Shown here: positions 1-6,938 of the stretch, piece by piece
Numbering within the stretch: position 1 is the stretch's first letter
Layout of the letters: each line of letters begins with the position of its first letter
Origin: Bacteroidales bacterium
GTDB lineage: Bacteria; Bacteroidota; Bacteroidia; Bacteroidales; UBA7960
Direction: 5' to 3'
Assembly: GCA_007130545.1 (NCBI GenBank)
Contig: SLSG01000296.1
Location: 1 to 11,297, forward strand
Length of the DNA stretch: 11,297 nucleotides
The notes under the pieces: generated by a model
Database searches by the model: none
Seen by the model: the letters and a program-made list of their open reading frames with translations, nothing else
Told to the model about the DNA's origin: nothing
Translations under genes and position numbers: made by a program

Positions 1-557
1 CCGGCAATGATTGCACCTGTTTTCAGGCATGCGGCAGGCAGAACGGCTGTTTTCAGGCGGATCATTTCCAGGTAGTCTGCCTCGCTGACATGCTCCATGG
101 ATTCAAAGTCCATGTCGTACTGCTGCCCTTCGCACACCTCGATGACGGTCTGGTTAAAGAGCTCCATGACCTTTCTGAGGTACTGGTCGGGGACCTCAAG
201 CATATGGCTGTAAGCCAGCGCAAACATCACATCTCCTGACAGGATGGCCGCATTGGGTCCCCATTTGGCGTGCACGGTCGGCTGGCTGCGCCGCAGCGGC
301 GCATTGTCCATGATGTCGTCATGCATCAGCGTGAAATTATGGAACAGCTCCAGTCCCAGGGCCGGAGAAACCGCCTTTTCAAGGTCCCCGCCAAAGAGCT
401 GGCAACCCAGCAGGGTCATCACGGGCCGCATGCGCTTGCCTCCGTTCTTCAGGCAATAGGCCACCGGTTCGTATAGCCCGCCCGGCTGCCTGTCTAGTCC
501 CATCCCGGCAATGTGTGCGGTTATCATTTCCTGTATATCGTGAAGGCTGTTGGACAT
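1..557 (-). CDS. Polyprenyl diphosphate synthase, N-terminal part (cut by window edge)
   Basis: Isoprenyl diphosphate synthases condense isopentenyl diphosphate with an allylic diphosphate to make FPP, GGPP or longer chains for quinones and the undecaprenyl cell-wall carrier; they are cytosolic. The 185 visible residues show GGKRMRP at 39-45 and the first aspartate-rich motif DDIMD at 80-84, followed by the family's LRR at 88-90. The RLKT segment at 167-170 is also present. The second Asp-rich motif lies beyond the window. F75, five residues before DDIMD, with no insertion in the motif, suggests a short-chain product (FPP/GGPP range), but this is inference. The ATG at 557 gives an N-terminus of normal length. 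An in-frame ATG 42 bp upstream (599) would add 14 residues encoded by the heptad repeat. The gene is probably cotranscribed with rmlA, 66 bp upstream. The family call is firm; the product chain length is not. Confidence 0.93.
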   Translation of the reverse strand, partial: MSNSLHDIQEMITAHIAGMGLDRQPGGLYEPVAYCLKNGGKRMRPVMTLLGCQLFGGDLEKAVSPALGLELFHNFTLMHDDIMDNAPLRRSQPTVHAKWGPNAAILSGDVMFALAYSHMLEVPDQYLRKVMELFNQTVIEVCEGQQYDMDFESMEHVSEADYLEMIRLKTAVLPAACLKTGAIIA

Positions 558-633
558 TGGGTGTTGGGTGTTGGGTGTTGGGTATTGGCTGTTGGACATT
601 GGGTGTTGGGTATTGGGTATTGGCTATTGGGTT
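550..633. repeat. Array of twelve 7-bp repeats (TTGGGTG-like) bridging rmlA and the polyprenyl synthase gene
   Basis: Read on the plus strand, twelve uninterrupted heptads start with TTGG: TTGGACA, three TTGGGTG, TTGGGTA, TTGGCTG, then TTGGACA, TTGGGTG, two TTGGGTA, TTGGCTA, TTGGGTT. The order shows a 42-bp higher unit of six heptads (550-591 and 592-633), so the array probably grew by duplicating a whole 42-bp block. The minus-strand stop codon of rmlA (626-624) lies in the eleventh heptad and the ATG of the downstream gene (557-555) spans the first two. Four GGG runs at 559-582, each separated by four bases, fit the canonical G-quadruplex pattern on the template strand. Confidence 0.95.
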
Positions 634-1496
634 GTTTCGGAAAGCACTTTCAGGAGGTATTCACCGTAGCCGCTTTTAAGCAGGGGCTGGGCGACTTTTT
701 CCAGTTGGGCTGCGTCGATGAATCCCATGCGGTAGGCGACTTCTTCAATGCAACCGATTTTCAGTCCTTGCCGGTCTTCGATGACCTGGACGAACTGGGC
801 GGCTTGTATGAGGGATTCGAAGGTGCCTGTGTCAAGCCAGGCCGTGCCCCGGCTCATGGGTGCTACCTTCAGCCGTCCCTGCTCCAGGTAATGACGGTTC
901 ACGTCGGTGATCTCGTATTCTCCGCGGGCACTCGGACGGATGTGTTTGGCCACCTCCACCACGCTGTTGTCGTAAAAGTACAATCCGGGAACGGCATGGT
1001 TCGACTTGGGCTTTTGTGGCTTTTCTTCAATGCTCAGGGCATTGAATTGCTCGTCAAACGCTACGACGCCATAACGGGAGGGATCCGACACATGGTAGGC
1101 AAACACGACACCCCCGTCGGGGTCGGTATGCGATTGCAGGGTCTCGATGAAACCGGTGCCGTAAAAAATATTGTCGCCCAATATCAGGGAGACCTTTTCC
1201 CTGGCGATAAATTCCTCCCCGATCACAAATGCCTGTGCCAGCCCGTTGGGCTCCTTCTGCACGGCATAGCTGAAATTGCATCCAAGCGGCTCTCCGTCAC
1301 CCAAGAGGTGCACGAAATGGGGCAGGTCCTGGGGCGTGGATATGATCAGGATGTCACGGATTCCGGCCATCATCAGCACCGAAAGCGGGTAATAGATCAT
1401 GGGTTTGTCATACACCGGCATGAGCTGCTTGCTCATGGCCAGGGTGATGGGGTACAATCTGGTGCCGGAACCTCCGGCCAAAATTATTCCGTGCAT
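624..1496 (-). CDS. rmlA: Glucose-1-phosphate thymidylyltransferase
   Basis: RmlA (RfbA) joins dTTP and glucose-1-phosphate to give dTDP-glucose and pyrophosphate, the first step toward dTDP-L-rhamnose and other dTDP-sugars used in surface polysaccharides; it acts in the cytosol. The 290-residue protein has the usual length and motifs. The nucleotide-binding loop GGSGTRLYP is at 8-16, followed by KQLMPVYDKPM at 23-33 and GLAQA at 85-89. LGDN at 106-109 carries the metal-binding Asp108. EEKP is at 157-160, and the C-terminal WLDTGT is at 220-225. The ATG at 1496 starts directly before the conserved MHGIILAGG strand. No rmlB, rmlC or rmlD lies beside it, which is unusual, since these four are often clustered. 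A good promoter lies at 1599-1630. The last codons (TTQ-stop) are made from heptad-repeat sequence. Confidence 0.97.
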   Translation of the reverse strand: MHGIILAGGSGTRLYPITLAMSKQLMPVYDKPMIYYPLSVLMMAGIRDILIISTPQDLPHFVHLLGDGEPLGCNFSYAVQKEPNGLAQAFVIGEEFIAREKVSLILGDNIFYGTGFIETLQSHTDPDGGVVFAYHVSDPSRYGVVAFDEQFNALSIEEKPQKPKSNHAVPGLYFYDNSVVEVAKHIRPSARGEYEITDVNRHYLEQGRLKVAPMSRGTAWLDTGTFESLIQAAQFVQVIEDRQGLKIGCIEEVAYRMGFIDAAQLEKVAQPLLKSGYGEYLLKVLSETTQ

Positions 1497-1512
1497 AGGA
1501 AAAAGGTGTAGT

Positions 1513-1525
1513 GGACCGCAGGTCC
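1513..1525. other. Small inverted repeat in the rmlA leader
   Basis: GGACC and GGTCC form a perfect 5-bp stem around a 3-base centre, about 17 bp upstream of the rmlA ATG. In the predicted transcript it would be a small GC-rich hairpin in the 5' leader. No U-tract follows it, so it is not a convincing terminator. It could affect translation or be chance. Confidence 0.3.
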
Positions 1526-1598
1526 GTTTATGATAAAAATTGTCAACAACGGGATAGCAGTTGAAAACGATCTGTGTGTCCCTTTCGCAGGATTATCG

Positions 1599-1630
1599 CA
1601 AACTTACGGCTTTATGGCAAATTTCCCAAA
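1599..1630 (-). promoter_or_regulatory. Bacteroidota-type promoter for rmlA
   Basis: On the minus strand, TTTG (1630-1627) and TAAGTTTG (1606-1599) are separated by exactly 20 bp, matching the TTTG / TAnnTTTG consensus of the Bacteroidota primary sigma factor. The -33 box lies inside the last codons of the exporter gene and the -7 box just past its stop. Transcription would start near 1592 and leave a leader of about 95 bases before rmlA. This suggests that rmlA and the polyprenyl synthase gene can be expressed without the exporter. Confidence 0.7.
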
Positions 1631-3951
1631 AAGGATTTTTCCAAACGGTCCCCGGTAATGCGTTTGTGCAGGGAAAGCAGAATGGATGGCAGCAGAAACA
1701 GGTTGGAGAGCAGGGCCACGCTCAGCGTAAATGCGATCAGGTAACCCAGCGCCTGGGTGCCGCCGAAGGAGGAGAAGGTAAAGATGATGAACCCGAAGAA
1801 CAAGACTACATAGGTGTAGATCATGCTGACCCCGCTTTCATTCAGGGCCGAAAGCACGGCATGCTTGATATTGTATTTTTTCAGCCGCAGCTCCTGGCGG
1901 AATTTGGCAAGGAAATGGATGGAGTTGTCTACCGATATTCCCAATGCAATGCTGAAAATGATGATGGTCGAGGGCTTGATCGGAATGCCCAGGTAGCCCA
2001 TCATGGCTGCGGTGAGGATCTGCGGGAACAGGTTTGGGACCAGGGAGATGATCACCATTCTTGCCCGGCTGAACAACAGGGCCATCAACACCGAAATGAT
2101 GGCGATGGCGAACAGCAGGCTGGTCAGCAGGTTTTTTACCAGGTACTCTGTCCCTTTCAGAAAGACCACGCTGGTACCGGTGATCGTGACCGTGTGGGTT
2201 TCCGGATCGAACAGGGAGTCGATCCCCGGACGAAGATCCTCCTGTATCCGCCGTATGTCCCGGGTCCCGATATTGGCCATCTGCACACTGATGCGGGTGG
2301 TCTGCATGCTGCTGTCGACCAGTGAGCGAAGCAGGGAATCATCCTCACCCATGTTCCTGGGGAGGTAGGACTGGATGAAGGTCCTGTCATGCCTGTGTGG
2401 CAGGTCGTACATTGTGGGATCACCGCGATAGAAAGCCTGGCGCACCATTTTCATGGCCTCGGCCACCGAGAGGGGCCTCGACAGCTCCGGGTAGGCGGCC
2501 ATTTTCTCTTGCAGCCGGCTGATGGATTCAAGGGTGGCTGGACGCAGCACCCCGTTGGGGCGACCAGTCTCTATCATGACCTCAAATGGCATGATGCCCG
2601 AAATGTTCCGTTCGAAAAACAGCAGATCCTCATATACGGGATCCCGGTGGGGGATGTCGTCCACCACGCTGCCGGAGGTATGCAGTCGGGTCATGCCGAA
2701 CAGTCCCGCAACGAGAAATACAATGGCTACGCCATACACCCTGGCGCGGTGAAAACTTACCACCCTGACCACCGCTTTCACCATGCCACGCATGCTATTG
2801 TTGTTCAGGTGCTTGATATGGCGGTATTTTGGGGGGTCCAGGTAGCTGTAAAATATGGGGATGAGCGTCAGGGTGAGTAGAAACACCGACAGGATGTTCA
2901 GGGCTGCCACGATTCCGAATTCCACCAGGATGCGGTTCCCGGTAATGATAAAGGTGGCAAAGCCTACCGCGGTGGTGGCATTGGTGAGCAGGGTGGCATT
3001 ACCGACCCGCTGTACCACGCGGACCAGGCTTTTCACCTTGTTGCCGTGCGAGCGGTATTCATGGTGGTATTTGTTGAGCAGGAAGATGCAGTTCTCCACC
3101 CCGATGATGATGATCAGGGGCGGGATGATCCCTTTCAGGATCGTTATCTCGTATCCCAGCAGGCTGATCGTTCCCAGGGCCCAGATCACGCTGATCACCA
3201 CGATAATCATCGGGAAAAAGACGGCCTTGAACGAGCGGAAAAAGAAAAACAATGCCAAAGATGCCACCAGCATGGCAAGCAGTACGAACAGCTTGAGCTC
3301 CGCATCCACCTTCTTCATGGTCTGCGTCCGGATGTAAGGGAGTCCGCTGAAATACAGCCGCACCCCGCTGTCTTCGGTAAAGCTGTTCCCGGCCTTTTGC
3401 AAGGCGCTGATCAGGTCAAGGCGCTCCGGGGTGTTCAGAATCTCACGGTCAAGGCTGACGGCGGTGAGCAGGGCCCCTGTCTCCGCGTTGTAAAGCAGTT
3501 TTTCGTAGAATGGCTGGGAAAAGGCTTTTTCAAACAGGCTGTCCAGGCTTTGCTGGCTGTCAGGAATGCCGTCGAACAAGGGGTGGAACTCCAGCCTTCG
3601 CAAGCTGTCATTTCGTTGCGGGATCGGCAGGCGGGTCAGGTTGACCACCCCGGTCACACCGGAGATGGATTCGATGTCGGCGGTGAATGCATGCCATTTG
3701 CTGAATCCCTCCAGCTTGAAAACCCGCTCATCCTCCAATCCGATAAAGACCGTATTGCCATCCTCCCCGAAGATCTCCCGGAATTTTTCGTAATCCTGAA
3801 AGGCCTCATCGTGTGAGGGCAGCATCTGCGCCAGCTCGTACGACAGCTTCACTTTGCCTGCCTGCCACCCCATCACTCCCGTCAGTAGGGCTACCACCAG
3901 AAGAATGGGCAAGCGGTAACGAAGAATAATGCGTACGATGACTTCCCACAT
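1612..3951 (-). CDS. RND-superfamily (MMPL-type) membrane exporter
   Basis: A predicted proton-driven inner-membrane exporter of the COG1033/MMPL branch of RND transporters; the cargo cannot be told from the sequence, and lipids or hydrophobic molecules are typical of relatives. The 779-residue chain shows the classic duplicated layout: one transmembrane helix near residues 12-30, a large loop to about 215, helices 2-6 at about 220-372, helix 7 near 403-422, a second large loop to about 605, and helices 8-12 to about 763. The matching motifs are GVENCIFLLNKYHHE (284-298) in the first half and GISVDNSIHFL (671-681) in the second, so the first-half acidic residue is Glu and the second-half one Asp. 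The ATG at 3951 was chosen over a TTG six bases upstream. The gene has its own divergent promoter with uvrA and lies upstream of rmlA. Confidence 0.9.
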   Translation of the reverse strand: MWEVIVRIILRYRLPILLVVALLTGVMGWQAGKVKLSYELAQMLPSHDEAFQDYEKFREIFGEDGNTVFIGLEDERVFKLEGFSKWHAFTADIESISGVTGVVNLTRLPIPQRNDSLRRLEFHPLFDGIPDSQQSLDSLFEKAFSQPFYEKLLYNAETGALLTAVSLDREILNTPERLDLISALQKAGNSFTEDSGVRLYFSGLPYIRTQTMKKVDAELKLFVLLAMLVASLALFFFFRSFKAVFFPMIIVVISVIWALGTISLLGYEITILKGIIPPLIIIIGVENCIFLLNKYHHEYRSHGNKVKSLVRVVQRVGNATLLTNATTAVGFATFIITGNRILVEFGIVAALNILSVFLLTLTLIPIFYSYLDPPKYRHIKHLNNNSMRGMVKAVVRVVSFHRARVYGVAIVFLVAGLFGMTRLHTSGSVVDDIPHRDPVYEDLLFFERNISGIMPFEVMIETGRPNGVLRPATLESISRLQEKMAAYPELSRPLSVAEAMKMVRQAFYRGDPTMYDLPHRHDRTFIQSYLPRNMGEDDSLLRSLVDSSMQTTRISVQMANIGTRDIRRIQEDLRPGIDSLFDPETHTVTITGTSVVFLKGTEYLVKNLLTSLLFAIAIISVLMALLFSRARMVIISLVPNLFPQILTAAMMGYLGIPIKPSTIIIFSIALGISVDNSIHFLAKFRQELRLKKYNIKHAVLSALNESGVSMIYTYVVLFFGFIIFTFSSFGGTQALGYLIAFTLSVALLSNLFLLPSILLSLHKRITGDRLEKSFLGNLP

Positions 3952-3988
3952 GGGCAATAGGATCGGTTGGCTGATTTTTTGGAAGCTG

Positions 3989-3996
3989 CAAAGGTA
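3989..3996 (-). promoter_or_regulatory. -7 element for the exporter gene
   Basis: On the minus strand TACCTTTG (3996-3989), followed by C, matches TAnnTTTG exactly. Transcription would start near 3982, about 30 bases before the exporter ATG. No clear TTTG is found about 20 bp upstream; the place where it should be overlaps the uvrA -7 element. Confidence 0.65.
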
Positions 3997-4018
3997 GTTT
4001 ATTTAGCTAAAAAAGCCG

Positions 4019-4026
4019 TACCTTTG
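4019..4026 (+). promoter_or_regulatory. -7 element for uvrA
   Basis: TACCTTTG, followed by C, matches TAnnTTTG exactly. Transcription would start near 4033, about 15 bases before the ATG at 4048. This rules against the longer in-frame uvrA start at 3967 (a TTG), which lies upstream of the promoter. A -33 TTTG at the expected distance is not visible. Confidence 0.65.
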
Positions 4027-4047
4027 CAGGTTCAATTTTTTTCACAG

Positions 4048-6891
4048 ATGGGGGAAACCCGCAAGCATTTTACGGAAGAGCAACTGGAGGTTTTCGGGGC
4101 AAGGGTGCACAACCTGAAGAACCTGGACCTGGTCATACCACGTGAAAAACTCACGGTCATCACCGGCCTGAGCGGCAGCGGCAAGTCGTCCCTGGCTTTT
4201 GACACCATTTATGCCGAGGGACAAAGACGGTACGTGGAGACTTTCTCTGCTTATGCCAGGCAGTTTCTTGGTACCCTCGAAAGGCCGGATGTGGACAAGA
4301 TTACCGGACTGAGTCCCGTGATCAGCATCGAACAAAAGTCCACCAGCCGCAATCCCCGCTCAACGGTCGGCACCATCACAGAGATTTATGACTTTTTAAG
4401 GCTGCTGTATGCCCGCATTGCCGATGCGCATTCATATGTTACCGGGGAAAAGATGGTAAGGTATACCGACAGCCAGATTCTGGACCTGATGCTGGAGCGC
4501 TTCGGGAACCAGACAGTACAGCTGCTGGCACCCCTGGTCAAAGGCCGCAAGGGCCACTACCGGGAGCTGTTCGAACAGGTGCGGAAACAGGGCTACCTGC
4601 GGGTCCGCATCGACGGTACGCTGAAGGAGTTGCGCCCCAATATGAAACTGGACCGTTACCGCATCCATGACATCGAAGTGCTGATCGACCGCGTGGTGGT
4701 CAATCCGGCAGGCCGCAGGCAGCTTGGTACATCCCTGCAAACGGCCATGAAGGTGGGCAAGGGCATGGTGATGGTGATCGATGAGGAAGGTGGGGAGGTG
4801 TTTCACTACAGCCGCAACCTGATGTGCCCCGTTTCCGGGATCGCCTATCCGGAGCCGGAACCCAATACCTTTTCCTTCAACTCCCCATATGGGGCCTGTC
4901 CGCATTGCAACGGACTCGGGACCGTAAGCGAGATGGATATCAGCAAGATTATTCCGAACCCGGACCTATCCATCAGGAAAGGGGGGATCGCCCCGCTGGC
5001 CAATACGAAAAACCCCTGGGTGCTGAAGCAGTTGGAGGCAATCGGACTCCGGCACGGCTTCGATCTGGACACCCCGGTGGGCGAGTGGAGCGAAGAAGCC
5101 ATCAACACCCTCCTATACGGATCTGACGAAGTGTTCAAGGTCAAACATGAAAGCCTGGGCGTCACCGGCACCTATGCCCTGAATTTCGAAGGCATCATCA
5201 ACTTTATATCCAACCAGTTCGAGGAAAGCACTTCCGGATCGGTAAGGCGGTGGGCCGGGGGCTTCATGCGCCAGAAACCATGTCCGGAATGCCACGGCAA
5301 GCGCCTGAAAAAAGAATCCCTTCACTTCCTGCTGGATGGGAAAAGCATCGCCGACCTGGCGGAAATGGATCTGCTCAGCCTGAAAACGGAAATGGATACG
5401 CTGCTGCCCCGCCTGGATGCCCGCAAGCGGCGCGTAGCCACGGAAGTGCTGCGCGAACTGAGCCTCAGGCTTGGATTTTTGCTGGGAGTCGGATTGGAAT
5501 ATTTGGCGCTGAACCGCCCGGCAAAAAGCTTGTCAGGGGGTGAGGGCCAGCGCATACGCCTGGCCACGCAGATCGGATCGCAGCTGACCGGTGTGCTGTA
5601 CATCCTGGATGAACCGAGCATCGGACTGCATCAGCGGGACAACCACCGCCTGATCGAGTCCCTCAAGGAGCTGAGGGACATCGGAAACTCGGTCATCGTG
5701 GTGGAGCACGACCGGGACACCATCATGGCTGCGGACCATGTGATCGATATCGGTCCCGGTGCGGGCGTGAACGGCGGCAGGCTGGTGGCACAGGGAACCC
5801 CGCAGGAGATCATGACCTATCCGACAATCACAGCAGAATATCTCAGCGGGGAAAGAGACATCCCCGTGCCTGAAAAGCGGCGCCGGCCCAATGGATCATT
5901 CCTGCAACTGAAAGGGGCCAGCGGACACAACCTGAAGGAGGTGGATCTGGAGATTCCGCTGGGCTTGCTGATCTGTGTGACCGGCGTTTCGGGAAGCGGC
6001 AAATCGTCGCTGATCAACGAGACCCTTTACCCCATCCTGAGCAAGCACTTTTACCGCTCGGAGGCGCAGCCCCTGCCGTACGGGAGCATTGAGGGACTAT
6101 CAAACATCGACAAGGTGATTGAGATCGACCAATCCCCGATTGGTCGCACACCCCGTTCGAATCCCGCCACCTATACGAAGGTGTTCGATGAAATCCGTAA
6201 GCTGTTCGCATTGCTTCCGGAGTCGCAGATCAGGGGGTACAAGCCGGGGCGCTTCTCGTTCAATGTGAAGGGCGGGCGTTGCGAAACCTGCCAGGGGGGA
6301 GGGGTAAAGGCCTTTGAGATGAATTTCCTGCCGGATGTTTACGTGCAATGCGAGACATGCCAGGGCAAGCGATACAACCGGGAAACCCTGGAGGTCCGCT
6401 ACAAGGGGAAAAGCATCAATGATGTGCTGAACCTGAGTATCAGCCAGGCCATGGTGTTTTTTGAGCACATCCCGTCCATCCTGCAGAAGATCCGGACGCT
6501 GGGGGATGTCGGACTCGGATACATCACCCTGGGGCAGAGCAGTACAACCTTGTCGGGAGGCGAGGCACAGCGCGTGAAGCTGGCCGCCGAACTGTCCCGC
6601 CGGGATACCGGAAGGACCATCTATATCCTCGATGAGCCCACAACCGGACTCCACTTCGAAGATGTCCGCGTGCTCATGGAGGTACTGAACCGGCTGGTGG
6701 ACCGAGGGAACACCGTGGTGGTCATCGAACACAACATGGATGTGATCAAGGTGGCCGACCATATCATCGACCTGGGTCCTGAAGGGGGAGACAGGGGAGG
6801 GGAGATTATCGGTGCCGGCAGTCCGGAGGAGGTCATCCGCCAAAACAAGGGATATACCGCCGGTTTTCTTAAGGAAGCACTCGGAGCGTAG
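4048..6891 (+). CDS. uvrA: Excinuclease ABC subunit A, UvrA
   Basis: UvrA is the dimeric damage-sensing ATPase of nucleotide excision repair; it loads UvrB at lesions before UvrC cuts. The 947-residue protein has two ABC ATPase halves. Walker A motifs are GLSGSGKSS (40-48) and GVSGSGKSS (646-654). Signature motifs are LSGGEGQ (495-501) and LSGGEAQ (835-841). Walker B segments YILDEP are at 518-523 and 859-864. The UvrB-binding and insertion regions lie between the first Walker A and about residue 250. The C-terminal zinc module is complete: C745, C748, C768, C771. The first zinc site is not: C260, Ser263, C284, C287, with Ser at the second Cys position. The start at 4048 fits the family's N-terminus and the promoter. 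The gene is divergent from the exporter and convergent with the lipoprotein gene. Confidence 0.98.
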   Translation: MGETRKHFTEEQLEVFGARVHNLKNLDLVIPREKLTVITGLSGSGKSSLAFDTIYAEGQRRYVETFSAYARQFLGTLERPDVDKITGLSPVISIEQKSTSRNPRSTVGTITEIYDFLRLLYARIADAHSYVTGEKMVRYTDSQILDLMLERFGNQTVQLLAPLVKGRKGHYRELFEQVRKQGYLRVRIDGTLKELRPNMKLDRYRIHDIEVLIDRVVVNPAGRRQLGTSLQTAMKVGKGMVMVIDEEGGEVFHYSRNLMCPVSGIAYPEPEPNTFSFNSPYGACPHCNGLGTVSEMDISKIIPNPDLSIRKGGIAPLANTKNPWVLKQLEAIGLRHGFDLDTPVGEWSEEAINTLLYGSDEVFKVKHESLGVTGTYALNFEGIINFISNQFEESTSGSVRRWAGGFMRQKPCPECHGKRLKKESLHFLLDGKSIADLAEMDLLSLKTEMDTLLPRLDARKRRVATEVLRELSLRLGFLLGVGLEYLALNRPAKSLSGGEGQRIRLATQIGSQLTGVLYILDEPSIGLHQRDNHRLIESLKELRDIGNSVIVVEHDRDTIMAADHVIDIGPGAGVNGGRLVAQGTPQEIMTYPTITAEYLSGERDIPVPEKRRRPNGSFLQLKGASGHNLKEVDLEIPLGLLICVTGVSGSGKSSLINETLYPILSKHFYRSEAQPLPYGSIEGLSNIDKVIEIDQSPIGRTPRSNPATYTKVFDEIRKLFALLPESQIRGYKPGRFSFNVKGGRCETCQGGGVKAFEMNFLPDVYVQCETCQGKRYNRETLEVRYKGKSINDVLNLSISQAMVFFEHIPSILQKIRTLGDVGLGYITLGQSSTTLSGGEAQRVKLAAELSRRDTGRTIYILDEPTTGLHFEDVRVLMEVLNRLVDRGNTVVVIEHNMDVIKVADHIIDLGPEGGDRGGEIIGAGSPEEVIRQNKGYTAGFLKEALGA

Positions 6892-6914
6892 CCGGGGAAT
6901 CGTAGTCGGGGGGT
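6887..6914 (+). repeat. Imperfect 14-bp tandem direct repeat across the uvrA stop
   Basis: CGTAGCCGGGGAAT (6887-6900) is followed directly by CGTAGTCGGGGGGT (6901-6914), 11 of 14 bases the same. The first copy contains the uvrA stop codon TAG. It looks like a small local duplication at the gene end, with no clear function. Confidence 0.6.
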
Positions 6915-6919
6915 TGACT

Positions 6920-6938
6920 CCGTCCGCACTTAGGACGG
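6920..6938. terminator. Possible hairpin between convergent uvrA and lipoprotein genes
   Basis: CCGTCC (6920-6925) and GGACGG (6933-6938) pair around a 7-base loop that holds the stop codon of the minus-strand lipoprotein gene. Its place between two convergent genes fits a two-way transcription stop. Neither side has a run of Ts, so a Rho-independent terminator is doubtful. Confidence 0.3.

Larger units (their letters stand above)
3986..4029. repeat. Perfect 11-bp inverted repeat carrying two divergent -7 elements
   Basis: CTGCAAAGGTA (3986-3996) and TACCTTTGCAG (4019-4029) are exact reverse complements around a 22-bp AT-rich centre. Each arm contains a TAnnTTTG element, pointing left for the exporter and right for uvrA. 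The symmetry may simply be a back-to-back promoter pair, or it may also be an operator bound by a dimeric regulator. Confidence 0.85.

Noticed and set aside
550..633. CRISPR array
   Set aside because: The repeats are 7 bp, directly adjacent with no spacers, and no cas genes are near.
513..1511. Long plus-strand open frame (332 residues) opposite rmlA
   Set aside because: It is the antisense of the clear rmlA gene, and its N-terminal Trp/Gly/Leu-rich repeat is just the translated heptad array.
1513..1525. Rho-independent terminator after the exporter gene
   Set aside because: The stem is only 5 bp and has no T-run in the transcript direction.
1561..3816. Several plus-strand open frames of 120-256 residues opposite the exporter
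   Set aside because: They are rich in Gln, His, Asp and Arg with no family motif, as expected for the antisense of a membrane protein gene. The minus-strand exporter explains the region.
3967..4047. Longer uvrA start adding 27 residues
   Set aside because: It begins at a TTG upstream of the uvrA -7 element, and the added residues do not look like a UvrA N-terminus. The ATG at 4048 fits the promoter and the family.
5113..6843. Minus-strand open frames inside uvrA (up to 247 residues)
   Set aside because: They are shadows of the highly conserved UvrA frame and contain no recognisable motif.
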